Assembly: GCA_002490465.1 (NCBI GenBank)
Contig: DKUB01000003.1
Coordinates: 5,694-61,076 of the forward strand
Length of the DNA stretch: 55,383 bases
DNA from: Lachnoclostridium sp. UBA7215
GTDB lineage: Bacteria > Bacillota > Clostridia > Lachnospirales > Lachnospiraceae
Direction of reading: 5' to 3'
How positions within the stretch are numbered: position 1 is the stretch's first letter; each line of letters starts with the position of its first letter. Under the pieces are notes generated by a model. The model was not told the origin of the DNA, made no database searches, and saw only the letters and a list, made by a program, of their open reading frames with translations. A program made the position numbers and the translations under genes. Below, piece after piece: positions 16,357 through 23,808 of this stretch.

Positions 16357-16976
16357 AATTCCCTCCATTCGCGCATATCCCTTTCAACACGGCGCAGTTT
16401 CCGGTTGCGGTACATCACCAGACAGATAATAAATCCTGCAATAAATCCCCCTATATGGGCCGCATTATCAATGCTTGTATCCATCATACCGCTATACAGG
16501 CTCAGACCCAAAAATAAAATATATCGCGGAACCTGGGAGCTTCTTTGACCCTGATTCCCTATAAGAAGGAGAACTAACAGCGCTCCCATTAAACCATAAA
16601 CAGCACCGGATGCACCACAGGACAACGGCGCATTCTCTGGCGGTATACATAAGAATGTATATACAAGAGACGCGATTCCCGCAAGGATTCCGGAAAGAAA
16701 ATACAAAAACAAAAAACGGCGCCTGCCAAGAATTTCCTCTAAGGAATATCCCAAAACCAAAAGTGAAACCATATTATTAAACAAATGGTCAAATCCAAAA
16801 TGAATAAAAAAATGGGTAATAATACGGTAATACTGGTGTTCATATATAATCAACGGCCAGTAAGCTCCCCCCTGGTCCGCAATAAGGTCTCCGGTAAATG
16901 TTGTAATTATATATACACATACATTCGCTGCGAGCAAGAGGATTGTTATAATAGGTAAATTATTTTCTTTCCGCAT
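16353..16976 (-). CDS. Rhomboid family intramembrane serine protease
   Basis: A membrane-embedded serine protease of 207 residues with six predicted helices. The catalytic serine is in GASGAVYGLMG and the histidine in NAAHIGGFIAG. The L1-loop region (YWPLIIYEHQYYRIITHFFIHFGFDHLFNN) with paired His and Asn is also conserved. The ATG at 16976 is preferred over the TTG six bases earlier because of its spacing from GGAGA. It heads the operon that ends with murG and has a promoter at 17018-17046. The substrate is unknown. Confidence 0.93.
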   Translation of the reverse strand: MRKENNLPIITILLLAANVCVYIITTFTGDLIADQGGAYWPLIIYEHQYYRIITHFFIHFGFDHLFNNMVSLLVLGYSLEEILGRRRFLFLYFLSGILAGIASLVYTFLCIPPENAPLSCGASGAVYGLMGALLVLLLIGNQGQRSSQVPRYILFLGLSLYSGMMDTSIDNAAHIGGFIAGFIICLVMYRNRKLRRVERDMREWREL

Positions 16977-17017
16977 AACCAATTCTCCATTTCCTATTCT
17001 TGCATAGATGTGCTATG

Positions 17018-17046
17018 ATTATAACACAGAATAAATAACTGGTCAA
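17018..17046 (-). promoter_or_regulatory. Promoter of the rhomboid-to-murG operon
   Basis: TTGACC (17046-17041), 17 bases, TATAAT (17023-17018) on the minus strand, about 40 bases before the rhomboid start. Confidence 0.75.
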
Positions 17047-17083
17047 CGAAACACGCCGCTGACTACAAAAATGGGAGGCAGCA

Positions 17084-18508
17084 ATGCAAATAACAATTCA
17101 GGCCGATGCCCGCAACACAAAGAACATTTTAACGCTGATGGAGGAGGCAGGCTGCCGTCTTCCCTGCAACTGCCACGGAAAACACCACTGCCCGGGACGC
17201 TATTCTTTTGACTGTGACATGGTTCCAAAAGCCACTGTTACCGTAACCTTGCCGGACACGGAGCAGGATATACAGGGTATTGCCCTGGAAAACCGCCCCC
17301 TCGTACCCGGTCCGGCCGATACTCTTCTCATTGATCTCGGCACAACAACGGCAGCTCTTGTTTTGATGGATAAAAAAAACGGTGAATTGCGCCAAAGCTG
17401 TGTATTTCCCAATCCTCAACGCAGTTTCGGCACAGATGTGATCTCCCGCATTCAGGCCTCGTGTGAGGGATGGGGCACAGAACTGACAACACAAATCCGC
17501 GAAGCCCTGCAGCGCGAAACTGCTCTTCTTTGCCAGAAAAACGGTCAGAAAACTGAAAATATTACACACTGTCTGATTGGCGGCAATACCACCATGATTC
17601 ACCTGCTCATGGGCTATGATTGCGCTCCGCTTGCCGCCAGCCCTTTCATCCCACACGAAAAGAGCCCTGCCCCATTTTCCGCTGACGGCACTGACATTTG
17701 GATTATGCCATGGCTGTCCGCTTTTGTTGGCGGAGATATCACTGCCGGTATTTACGCCTGCGGTCTGGAAAATACCGATAAAACAAGCCTGCTGATTGAC
17801 CTTGGAACAAATGGTGAAATGGTACTCTCCCACAAAAGACACCTCTATGCTGCCGCCACGGCAGCAGGTCCGGCGCTGGAGGGTGGAAACCTTTCCTGCG
17901 GCTGCGCTGCTGTTCCCGGAGCAATTTCACAAGTCCGCCTGCAAAGAGGCCGGGCACAAACTACAACGATTGGAAATAAAATTCCCGTCGGCCTGTGTGG
18001 TTCCGGCGCTCTTACACTATGTGCAGAACTTTTGCGTCATAATTTTCTGAGCCCGGAAGGAATTCTCTCTGATTCTTTCCCTGTTGAAGGCATTTATTTA
18101 GGACGGACAGCAGATGGACGCAATCTGCATTTTCTTGCCGATGATTTGCGGCAGCTGCAGCTTGCCATTGCCTCTATCGGTGCCGGAATTGATACGGTCT
18201 GCAAAGAAGCCGGTATTCTGCCGGAGGAAATAGAGTGTTTATATGTCGGGGGGGGCTTTGGTTTTTTTCTTCCTATACAGGATGGTATTCTTCTTCGGAT
18301 GCTCCCTGACCTTTCACTGGATAAAATACACATCATGGGCAATACATGCCTGCAGGGACTATATTTATGCTCACATAAAAATGCAGTGGAGCATATGATA
18401 TCCCTGCCCTATACTATTGTAAACCTTGCCTCACATCCTTATTACAAAGAACGCTTTCTCCATCATATGACATATTCCGAAGACGTAAGCTCTATTACAA
18501 ATTCATGA
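17084..18508 (+). CDS. ASKHA-domain (RACo-like/DUF4445) protein with a shortened ferredoxin-like N-terminus
   Basis: A 474-residue ATPase related to the RACo reductive activators of corrinoid proteins. The actin-like ATP site repeats appear as LLIDLGTTTAALVLMD, FGTDVISRI, IGGNTTMIHLL, LLIDLGTNGEMVL and the C-terminal YVGGGFGFFLP. Typical RACo proteins carry a full 2Fe-2S ferredoxin domain first. Here only about 80 residues precede the ASKHA core, with five cysteines packed in CRLPCNCHGKHHCPGRYSFDC. No corrinoid protein or methyltransferase is nearby, so the target is unknown. The ATG follows GGGAGGCAGCA. Its 3' end overlaps the convergent FHA gene by 46 bp. Confidence 0.82.
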   Translation: MQITIQADARNTKNILTLMEEAGCRLPCNCHGKHHCPGRYSFDCDMVPKATVTVTLPDTEQDIQGIALENRPLVPGPADTLLIDLGTTTAALVLMDKKNGELRQSCVFPNPQRSFGTDVISRIQASCEGWGTELTTQIREALQRETALLCQKNGQKTENITHCLIGGNTTMIHLLMGYDCAPLAASPFIPHEKSPAPFSADGTDIWIMPWLSAFVGGDITAGIYACGLENTDKTSLLIDLGTNGEMVLSHKRHLYAAATAAGPALEGGNLSCGCAAVPGAISQVRLQRGRAQTTTIGNKIPVGLCGSGALTLCAELLRHNFLSPEGILSDSFPVEGIYLGRTADGRNLHFLADDLRQLQLAIASIGAGIDTVCKEAGILPEEIECLYVGGGFGFFLPIQDGILLRMLPDLSLDKIHIMGNTCLQGLYLCSHKNAVEHMISLPYTIVNLASHPYYKERFLHHMTYSEDVSSITNS

Positions 18509-19668
18509 GAGCCAATAACCAAAATATCCCCATCCCTTAATTTCTTTTTCTGCCACGGGACCATTCGGCTGCCATTGTGCAAAGTTCCACCAACCGATTC
18601 CTGGTCAACTGCGTAAAATTCCCCGCCTTCTTCTGCTATCTGCAAATGACTGCCGCTCACATCATGTCCTTTCAGCACCCCGTCAGCACGCACCTCATCA
18701 CTTCCTAACATAAACGGATAGTACCCGATTGGCATCAGCTCTTCTCCGCTTTTTCCCGGAATCAAACAGAGCTGCCAGTTATTTTTTTCCTCACTGACGA
18801 TGACGCCGGCAGAATTATGAATGTTCTTTTTTTGAAATCCTGCCGCTCTCCATGCCCCATACCCGGATACTATGAGAAAAAAAGCCGTTGCCGCCAGACA
18901 TTTACCCCAATCTATTTCTCCAGATAGCGATAAGGTAAATACACCGGCCCTCCACAAAAGAACCGGTACCGCCATGCCAAAAACCATCACTGTAACCGCT
19001 AATAGCGGAACCTGCTTATTAGAAAAAGATTTACGATTGCCAGATTTGTTTCCGCTGACCGGAGAGTTTATCTTTTCCTGACCACATATAGGATAAGGCG
19101 GCACACTCTTTTCTTCCGGCAAAACAGCCCCCTTTTCTTTTTCAGTAAGATAGGCAGCTACATCTCTTCTTGTACAGGCTGCACCACGGGTAAGCTTATG
19201 CATCCCATAAACAAAAAATACAAGTTCTCTGTCCGACTGTTCCATGTAGTCCATAATATATTCCAGAAGTGTTCCCACTGCCGTCATATTCCCTTTGGTT
19301 CTCTCCCCATGATAAACTCCCCACACTCTGCCGGAATTACGGTCCAGATAAAGGAAATCCTCATGTATCATTAACCCTGTTCCCTCAAGCAGATATTGCT
19401 CCAACGTCTCTTCCATATCAAGAATCTGCCGAAATATACTCTTTACTTCCGTAAGATGAAACCGTCCTTCCCGCAAATAATCAGCAAGACTTATTTTCCC
19501 AGTGATATCATAAAAGGATTCTTTCTTACCATTAATCTGACGTGTCTCAAAGGGTAAAAATCCCGGGATATCCTGAAAGGAAAAAATTTCATCCGCATAT
19601 TCGGTCCTACCCTCACACACTGTTTTCAGGTAGCTGCCGCCCCCCTCTTGAACAACTTCCCATTCCAT
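18463..19668 (-). CDS. Tad-locus protein with N-terminal DUF6382-like region, membrane segments and C-terminal FHA domain
   Basis: A 401-residue protein. The N-terminal about 185 residues (EWEVVQEGGGSYLKTVCEG...) resemble the DUF6382 region found with FHA domains in Clostridia. Two hydrophobic segments follow at about 220-240 and 255-275. The FHA domain occupies the last 90 residues (YYPFMLGSDEVRADGVLKGHDVSGSHLQI...GTLHNGSRM), with the conserved G-S and SxSHLQI phosphothreonine-binding loops. It ends the Tad operon, so it may tie pilus assembly to Ser/Thr phosphorylation; that is inference. The start at 19668 is set by GGAGGAT. The 3' end overlaps the convergent ASKHA gene by 46 bp. Confidence 0.8.
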   Translation of the reverse strand: MEWEVVQEGGGSYLKTVCEGRTEYADEIFSFQDIPGFLPFETRQINGKKESFYDITGKISLADYLREGRFHLTEVKSIFRQILDMEETLEQYLLEGTGLMIHEDFLYLDRNSGRVWGVYHGERTKGNMTAVGTLLEYIMDYMEQSDRELVFFVYGMHKLTRGAACTRRDVAAYLTEKEKGAVLPEEKSVPPYPICGQEKINSPVSGNKSGNRKSFSNKQVPLLAVTVMVFGMAVPVLLWRAGVFTLSLSGEIDWGKCLAATAFFLIVSGYGAWRAAGFQKKNIHNSAGVIVSEEKNNWQLCLIPGKSGEELMPIGYYPFMLGSDEVRADGVLKGHDVSGSHLQIAEEGGEFYAVDQESVGGTLHNGSRMVPWQKKKLRDGDILVIGSHEFVIELTSSEYVI

Positions 19669-19669
19669 A

Positions 19670-19810
19670 CTATCCTCCATTCCGAAGCGTAGCGGAGGAT
19701 GCACGAGCAAAAAGCAGCATAGCTGTTTTTGCTCTGTGCATCAATACTATTTGTGACGCTTCACCACAAATAGAGGTGTGAAAAATCAGCACTTCAGTGT
19801 GATTTTTCAC
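19670..19810 (-). CDS. 46-codon ORF carried by an intergenic repeat element
   Basis: A GTG at 19810 lies five bases after GGAGG (ATAGC between) and opens a frame of 46 residues that begins VKNHTEVLIFHTS and ends SSATLRNGG, stopping at TAG 19672-19670. The upstream TadE gene ends in the same Asn-Gly-Gly-stop, and the FHA ATG follows one base after this stop. The frame is therefore wedged with one-base gaps on both sides. From memory, peptides with a segment like KTAMLLFARASSATLRN recur among short hypothetical proteins of Lachnospiraceae, which would mark a translated repeat rather than a conventional gene. Confidence 0.4.
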   Translation of the reverse strand: MKNHTEVLIFHTSICGEASQIVLMHRAKTAMLLFARASSATLRNGG

Positions 19811-19826
19811 GCTATCCTCCATTTCC
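19670..19826 (-). repeat. Structured repeat element between TadE and FHA genes, flanked by 12-bp direct repeats
   Basis: AATGGAGGATAG occurs at both edges (about 19670-19681 and 19812-19823 in minus-strand sense). Between them are three hairpins: GTGAAAAATCA/TGATTTTTCAC (19774-19810 region), TATTTGTG/CACAAATA (19765-19772 with 19748-19755), and a long GATGCAC...GTGCATC stem (about 19697-19745) with AGAGCAAAAA inner pairing. The loop of the second hairpin, GAAGCGT (19762-19756), is complementary to ACGCTTC (19690-19684) just before the FHA ribosome site, making a pseudoknot possible. It resembles a small insertion with target duplication. Confidence 0.65.
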
Positions 19827-20237
19827 TTTTATCAATTCATAATCCCAAAGATATCTGGCTGCCCGAACATTTTCACGTTCTATATTGCCCACCAGCTCTG
19901 ACTTACCCTGGGACAACATTTGTTTCAATCTTTTCCACGAAATTGGCAGCAAAAAACGCACCTTTACTTCTATTCCGGTTAATTTCTTTTTCACCTTGAT
20001 ACTCTTTACCCGAAATAAAAACATTTTTTTCTGCAATTCTTTTTTTGTTCTCTTTTCCCAATCTCCCTGTTTTTCTGCCCCAGCAGCTATCCAGGCCGCT
20101 GTCTGCTCATTACCGGCAGATTCTAACAAAAGGCTGTCATGTACATATAAACCTGTATAACAGAGGGCAATTAACACCCATATACAAATAGAAATAACAA
20201 AGACAGCTTCCACCGTATAATACCCACCCCGTCTCAT
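19812..20237 (-). CDS. TadE-like pseudopilin
   Basis: A 141-residue membrane protein with a short basic N-terminus and a prepilin-like helix: MRRGGYYTVEAVFVISICIW, including the Glu after the presumed cleavage point (T-V-E-A) typical of TadE/TadF pseudopilins. The rest is soluble (about 30-141) and basic. It probably sits with the other TadE protein in the pilus base or acts as an initiating minor pilin. The start at 20237 overlaps the peptidase stop (ATGA), so it is coupled to the second prepilin peptidase. Sequence beyond the helix is too divergent to name further. Confidence 0.78.
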   Translation of the reverse strand: MRRGGYYTVEAVFVISICIWVLIALCYTGLYVHDSLLLESAGNEQTAAWIAAGAEKQGDWEKRTKKELQKKMFLFRVKSIKVKKKLTGIEVKVRFLLPISWKRLKQMLSQGKSELVGNIERENVRAARYLWDYELIKGNGG

Positions 20238-20653
20238 AGGCAAACCACAAGAACAAAGGCTACTGCCGTAAAGGGGACAAAGGGTATGGCATAATTTCTC
20301 CTGACCCGCCGCACAATTATTAACAAAACTGCCGCTATTGAAGCCAAAAACAGGCTTGTCGCCAGAAGTTCTATGTTTCTGCCAAACCCCAATGCCATAC
20401 CGGTTACGGCATAAACAAGGGCGTCACCAGCACCCACTCGCCCCCTGCTCACCCGGCTCACCACGTACAGGAAGATACCGACTAAAATTCCAGGCAGCCA
20501 ATATTTCCAATCTCTGCCGTCAATTATATGAACCATTACCATGGCTGCCATACAGACAGCACCAGGCCAGACCGGAATCTGTTTTGTTCGCCGGTCAATT
20601 GCCGCCATTACAATCAAATACACCCCTGCTATAAATAAATTTACTTTTTCCAT
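20234..20653 (-). CDS. Prepilin peptidase, A24 family (second copy in the locus)
   Basis: A 139-residue membrane aspartic protease that cleaves type IV prepilins. Both catalytic aspartates are visible: Asp in MAAIDRRTKQIP and the GxGD motif in RVGAGDALVYA. It lacks the N-terminal methyltransferase domain, as in TadV/CpaA. I prefer the ATG at 20653 over the GTG at 20683 because AGGAGG lies between them. Its presence next to the TadE genes, with another peptidase at 28222-28725, suggests separate processing of pseudopilins and of the major pilin; that split is inferred. Confidence 0.85.
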   Translation of the reverse strand: MEKVNLFIAGVYLIVMAAIDRRTKQIPVWPGAVCMAAMVMVHIIDGRDWKYWLPGILVGIFLYVVSRVSRGRVGAGDALVYAVTGMALGFGRNIELLATSLFLASIAAVLLIIVRRVRRNYAIPFVPFTAVAFVLVVCL

Positions 20654-20675
20654 GTTTTCACTCTTCCTCCTCCCT

Positions 20676-21413
20676 TTACTCACCGCATTTGCTGCAAGGT
20701 GTACGGCTCCCCGCCTCAGAAAGTTTAATTTTCTTAATTGTTCTTTTTAAACCGCTACAGGAACGAACAATATGATAACGATCACCAAAATTCGTAATCC
20801 ACACATCCGCTTTTCCCACAGGCTGATTTTCTTTACAGCACTTTTCACATGGTTTATATTTTCCACCGCCCTCGTTGCGCAGCTGTCCTATATCATTAAA
20901 TTTCAACCGGGAAATACTTAATTTTAAATATGTACACGCAAGCGAGGTGTGATAGACACGGCCTGTCTCTGTAATATATACATCCTGTTCTCCACTATTT
21001 CCCCCCTCCTTTCCCCGCTCTGTTACTCCAACAAATGCACGGGTGTGAACTCTGGCACGAAAGGCAAAGCTGTCTTTTGCAAGCAATCGAAACGGAAGTT
21101 TTATGCGGTAATCCGCCACAAAATCCATCTCGTCCCCCTCTTCACAGATGTGCGATTGCAAAAGAGAAATTGACATTGCACTGCTATCCAGATAACCAGC
21201 TAACTTCACGCTGTAATATGCCTTATTTAACAGCACCCTGTTTTTAGTCGCTCCATACTCTGCCGATGCTTCCCTTGCCATTCTTGTAAGAGCCCACTGC
21301 ACGTTGTCCTGACATCTTGCCATCTGACCCAGATAGGCCAGAAGAAGCATGGCAAATAAAAAAACAGGAAGAACAAATGCTGCCTCTACCGTCATAGATG
21401 CTCTTTGTTTCAA
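20676..21413 (-). CDS. TadE-like pseudopilin with two C-terminal Cys/His repeats
   Basis: A 245-residue protein. Residues 1-35 are a pseudopilin N-terminus (MKQRASMTVEAAFVLPVFLFAMLLLAYL). Residues about 35-140 form the TadE-like ectodomain. The C-terminus holds two similar units: YITETGRVYHTSLACTYL...CEKCC (about 146-195) and WITNFGDRYHIVRSCSGL...CSKCG (about 203-244). Each has the H-x4-C ... C-x2-C spacing of Ada-like zinc-binding repeats found at the ends of many secreted proteins. The TTG at 21413 is used as start because GGGGGGAT lies four bases upstream. The fusion puts metal or thiol chemistry on a pilus component. Confidence 0.8.
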   Translation of the reverse strand: MKQRASMTVEAAFVLPVFLFAMLLLAYLGQMARCQDNVQWALTRMAREASAEYGATKNRVLLNKAYYSVKLAGYLDSSAMSISLLQSHICEEGDEMDFVADYRIKLPFRLLAKDSFAFRARVHTRAFVGVTERGKEGGNSGEQDVYITETGRVYHTSLACTYLKLSISRLKFNDIGQLRNEGGGKYKPCEKCCKENQPVGKADVWITNFGDRYHIVRSCSGLKRTIKKIKLSEAGSRTPCSKCGE

Positions 21414-21439
21414 TTATATCCCCCCTTACCAGGCTGCTC

Positions 21440-21559
21440 AAGGCGGGAAAGGGTATCCTATATGAGTTCCAGGGGAAACCAGAACCCGATGTTCAATGAA
21501 TTTGATTTGTTTTCGGATTGAATCTCTGTTTTTTTATTTTAGGATACCCTTTCCCGCCT
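21440..21559. repeat. Perfect 20-bp inverted repeat around a 79-bp spacer
   Basis: 21441-21460 and 21540-21559 are perfect reverse complements (AGGCGGGAAAGGGTATCCTA). They fill the intergenic space between the DUF5702 stop and the TadE ribosome site. The size (about 120 bp) fits a MITE-like element or a long mRNA stem. No flanking direct repeat is evident. Confidence 0.85.
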
Positions 21560-21584
21560 CGATAAAATAGTTTATTAAAACAGT

Positions 21585-23609
21585 TTATATATAGGAGACA
21601 CTAATCTCGCATACAGACTGATACTGCCGCAAATCCCGCCCTAAAAGCTTTCCCACCGGGGCAAGACAAAACAATCTGGCCGGGAAGTACATGTTCCCCT
21701 GCACCGTAAGGGAACACACACTGGTCCCTATCTGAAAACTGCGGTAACCGTTTTTGTGCATATCCCATTGAATGACATCCATGATGCGAAAACGTCGTTT
21801 TTCACTTCCTATAGAAAACAGAAAAACCTTTACATAATCAGAATAACCAAAAGATTTTTTACCTGCTTTAGGAAATTTTTTGGCACGTTTCGTAATTGCA
21901 TCTCCCGACAGAATAAAAAGATCGGTAAAAGAGGTTAACACCTGCCCAGGATTTTTTATAAGAGCAACCTCCCTCTCCTGAAGCAGGCCCGCAATATCCA
22001 CAAGGCTTTCCACCATTGACCAGGCAACAATGATAAGCGTCTGCGTAAGACGGATCAACGGTTCCATGCCGGTAAAACCCACAATGGCCGCCGCTGCCGT
22101 ATATGCTTCCCCCTTCTTTCCTGCATCTCTGTAAATTGCCGAAAAATTCACTGCCGTCCGTATTAACAAAATCCGGTTCAGCACCGCCTCAAGATTTGCC
22201 TTGTCTGATTTCTTTCCTCCGATAATGTATTCTCGCTGATAGGAAAGGCGGTGTTTCCATCCCTTTATACTACTTTTCTCCATATATCCGGAAAGTTTAT
22301 CTGATATATAGGAATTAATGCAGAATTCACTCCATGCATAAGATGCCCTGCCATCCATGACACCAGACAAATTAACCTTTTCCTCCTCCGCAAACTCACG
22401 GACACGTTCTCCATAATCCTCTCCGTCTTTCTTTTCCTCCCCATAAAGCGAGGCATAACTGTCCGGGACAGAGACCGTTTTTTTTGACAGGGAATCCGGC
22501 TTCTCACACACAAGGTTTAAAATTCCATTTCCCCACATACCCGAGAGAGTATCGAGTGGATTAGCAGCCCCTCCTCTCTCATTTATCCCAGTATAGTCAA
22601 AAACAATACTTTTGGTATCATAATCTTTCCAGAGCAGATTTAACCGGCTTACAATCTCCGTCTCCGGTTCTTTTTCCAAAAGAAATACTGTGTCTTTTAA
22701 TACACGCAGATTCCCTCTTAATACCGGCAGCTTACTAACAAGATGCTCCACCAGGGCGTCATTCCCGTTTTTTTCTGCATTACCTTTTCCAGCACAGATA
22801 TTCCGGTATTTATTTTGCAGTCTTTCCCCTGCTTTTACCGCCTGATCTGTCACTTCAGCTGCCTTCTTAGCCTTTGATAAAAAAACGGGGATAGAAATAC
22901 GTTTCCAGTTCGCAGGAGTAAAATCAAGCTTTTTTTTCATTTTCTGAAAAACAGCTGCCTCCGTTACACCAAATTCCTTTGCCTTTGCCTTCTCGCTCTG
23001 CGAAAACATTTTTACAAAATACGGCTTACACTGAACCCTTCCGCCAGACACAGATACCCCGTCAATTAGCTCCATCATTTCTAGGATAAGCACATCCAGC
23101 TGTGCAAGTTTCTCCTGTTCCTCCACCGTTTTTTCTATATTTTTCGCCTCTCCCTCTGTCTCCCGCATTTCATCTGTCTTTTTCATGAATTTATTTAATT
23201 GGTCCTTTGCCAGTTTCCGTTCCATATAAGCAGTAATTTCTTCTGCAAGAGCCCTTGCCCCATTATCCCCGGCACAAACTCTTTCCGTCACGGATATTTC
23301 CCGAAAAGTCCCACGCAATAAATCCATTTTCCCACCCTCTGATGCCTCCATGGTATCTCCGGCATAACGTGCAATAACCGTCTCATAGGGCGTTCCTGCC
23401 TGCTCCAAAAAAAACAGCCCATAATTTTCATATAAGGGCCTGCTGTACTCTGTCAACAGAGCCTCTGTAGAGGTACGCAGTGTCCTTGCCGCATGATTGG
23501 CACATATTCCAAAACGGGCAATTTCTACCATTGTTCCGATCATGGCAAATATCAACATTCCCGCCATGGTCAGAAAAACAGTAATACTGCCTTCCTTCCG
23601 CCTAACCAA
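21585..23609 (-). CDS. DUF5702-type Tad-locus surface protein
   Basis: A 674-residue protein with a pseudopilin-like N-terminus (MVRRKEGSITVFLTMAGMLIFAMIGTMVEIARF) and one strong helix at about 8-28. A long extracellular part follows, with helical segments (EMRETEGEAKNIEKTVEEQEKL). It resembles the TadG-like proteins annotated DUF5702 in Clostridia. Hydrophobic stretches near 520-570 may be a second membrane region. The TTG at 23609 is used as start, with GGGAG six bases away; it overlaps the Flp1 pilin stop by eight bases. Function is inferred from location: a large minor or tip component of the pilus. Confidence 0.75.
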   Translation of the reverse strand: MVRRKEGSITVFLTMAGMLIFAMIGTMVEIARFGICANHAARTLRTSTEALLTEYSRPLYENYGLFFLEQAGTPYETVIARYAGDTMEASEGGKMDLLRGTFREISVTERVCAGDNGARALAEEITAYMERKLAKDQLNKFMKKTDEMRETEGEAKNIEKTVEEQEKLAQLDVLILEMMELIDGVSVSGGRVQCKPYFVKMFSQSEKAKAKEFGVTEAAVFQKMKKKLDFTPANWKRISIPVFLSKAKKAAEVTDQAVKAGERLQNKYRNICAGKGNAEKNGNDALVEHLVSKLPVLRGNLRVLKDTVFLLEKEPETEIVSRLNLLWKDYDTKSIVFDYTGINERGGAANPLDTLSGMWGNGILNLVCEKPDSLSKKTVSVPDSYASLYGEEKKDGEDYGERVREFAEEEKVNLSGVMDGRASYAWSEFCINSYISDKLSGYMEKSSIKGWKHRLSYQREYIIGGKKSDKANLEAVLNRILLIRTAVNFSAIYRDAGKKGEAYTAAAAIVGFTGMEPLIRLTQTLIIVAWSMVESLVDIAGLLQEREVALIKNPGQVLTSFTDLFILSGDAITKRAKKFPKAGKKSFGYSDYVKVFLFSIGSEKRRFRIMDVIQWDMHKNGYRSFQIGTSVCSLTVQGNMYFPARLFCLAPVGKLLGRDLRQYQSVCEISVSYI

Positions 23610-23775
23610 TAATGTCTCCCGAGTCCTTGGTAAAGCTCTTAAATGCCTTTGTCATAACCGTTGTAATTTTGTTCTTAAATAAAAGCACAAGAGCAACCAG
23701 TACCACAAGTATCAATATGATTTCCACTACACCGATAGCTTCTTCTTCCTTACAAAATAAATTAAAATTTCCCAT
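23602..23775 (-). CDS. Flp1-family type IVb prepilin (major pilin)
   Basis: A 57-residue prepilin. MGNFNLFCKEEEAIG is a leader ending in Gly, followed by VVEIILILVVLVALVLLFKNKI, a nearly uncharged helix with Glu as third mature residue. This is the Flp pattern processed by A24 peptidases. About 42 mature residues are left. The ATG at 23775 is chosen because TTGGAGGT is upstream. It lies between TadC and the DUF5702 gene and is the only Flp-type pilin in the locus, so it is the likely main subunit. Confidence 0.87.
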   Translation of the reverse strand: MGNFNLFCKEEEAIGVVEIILILVVLVALVLLFKNKITTVMTKAFKSFTKDSGDIIG

Positions 23776-23808
23776 AGTTACATTTACCTCCAATCTACCT
23801 TTGTCCAA

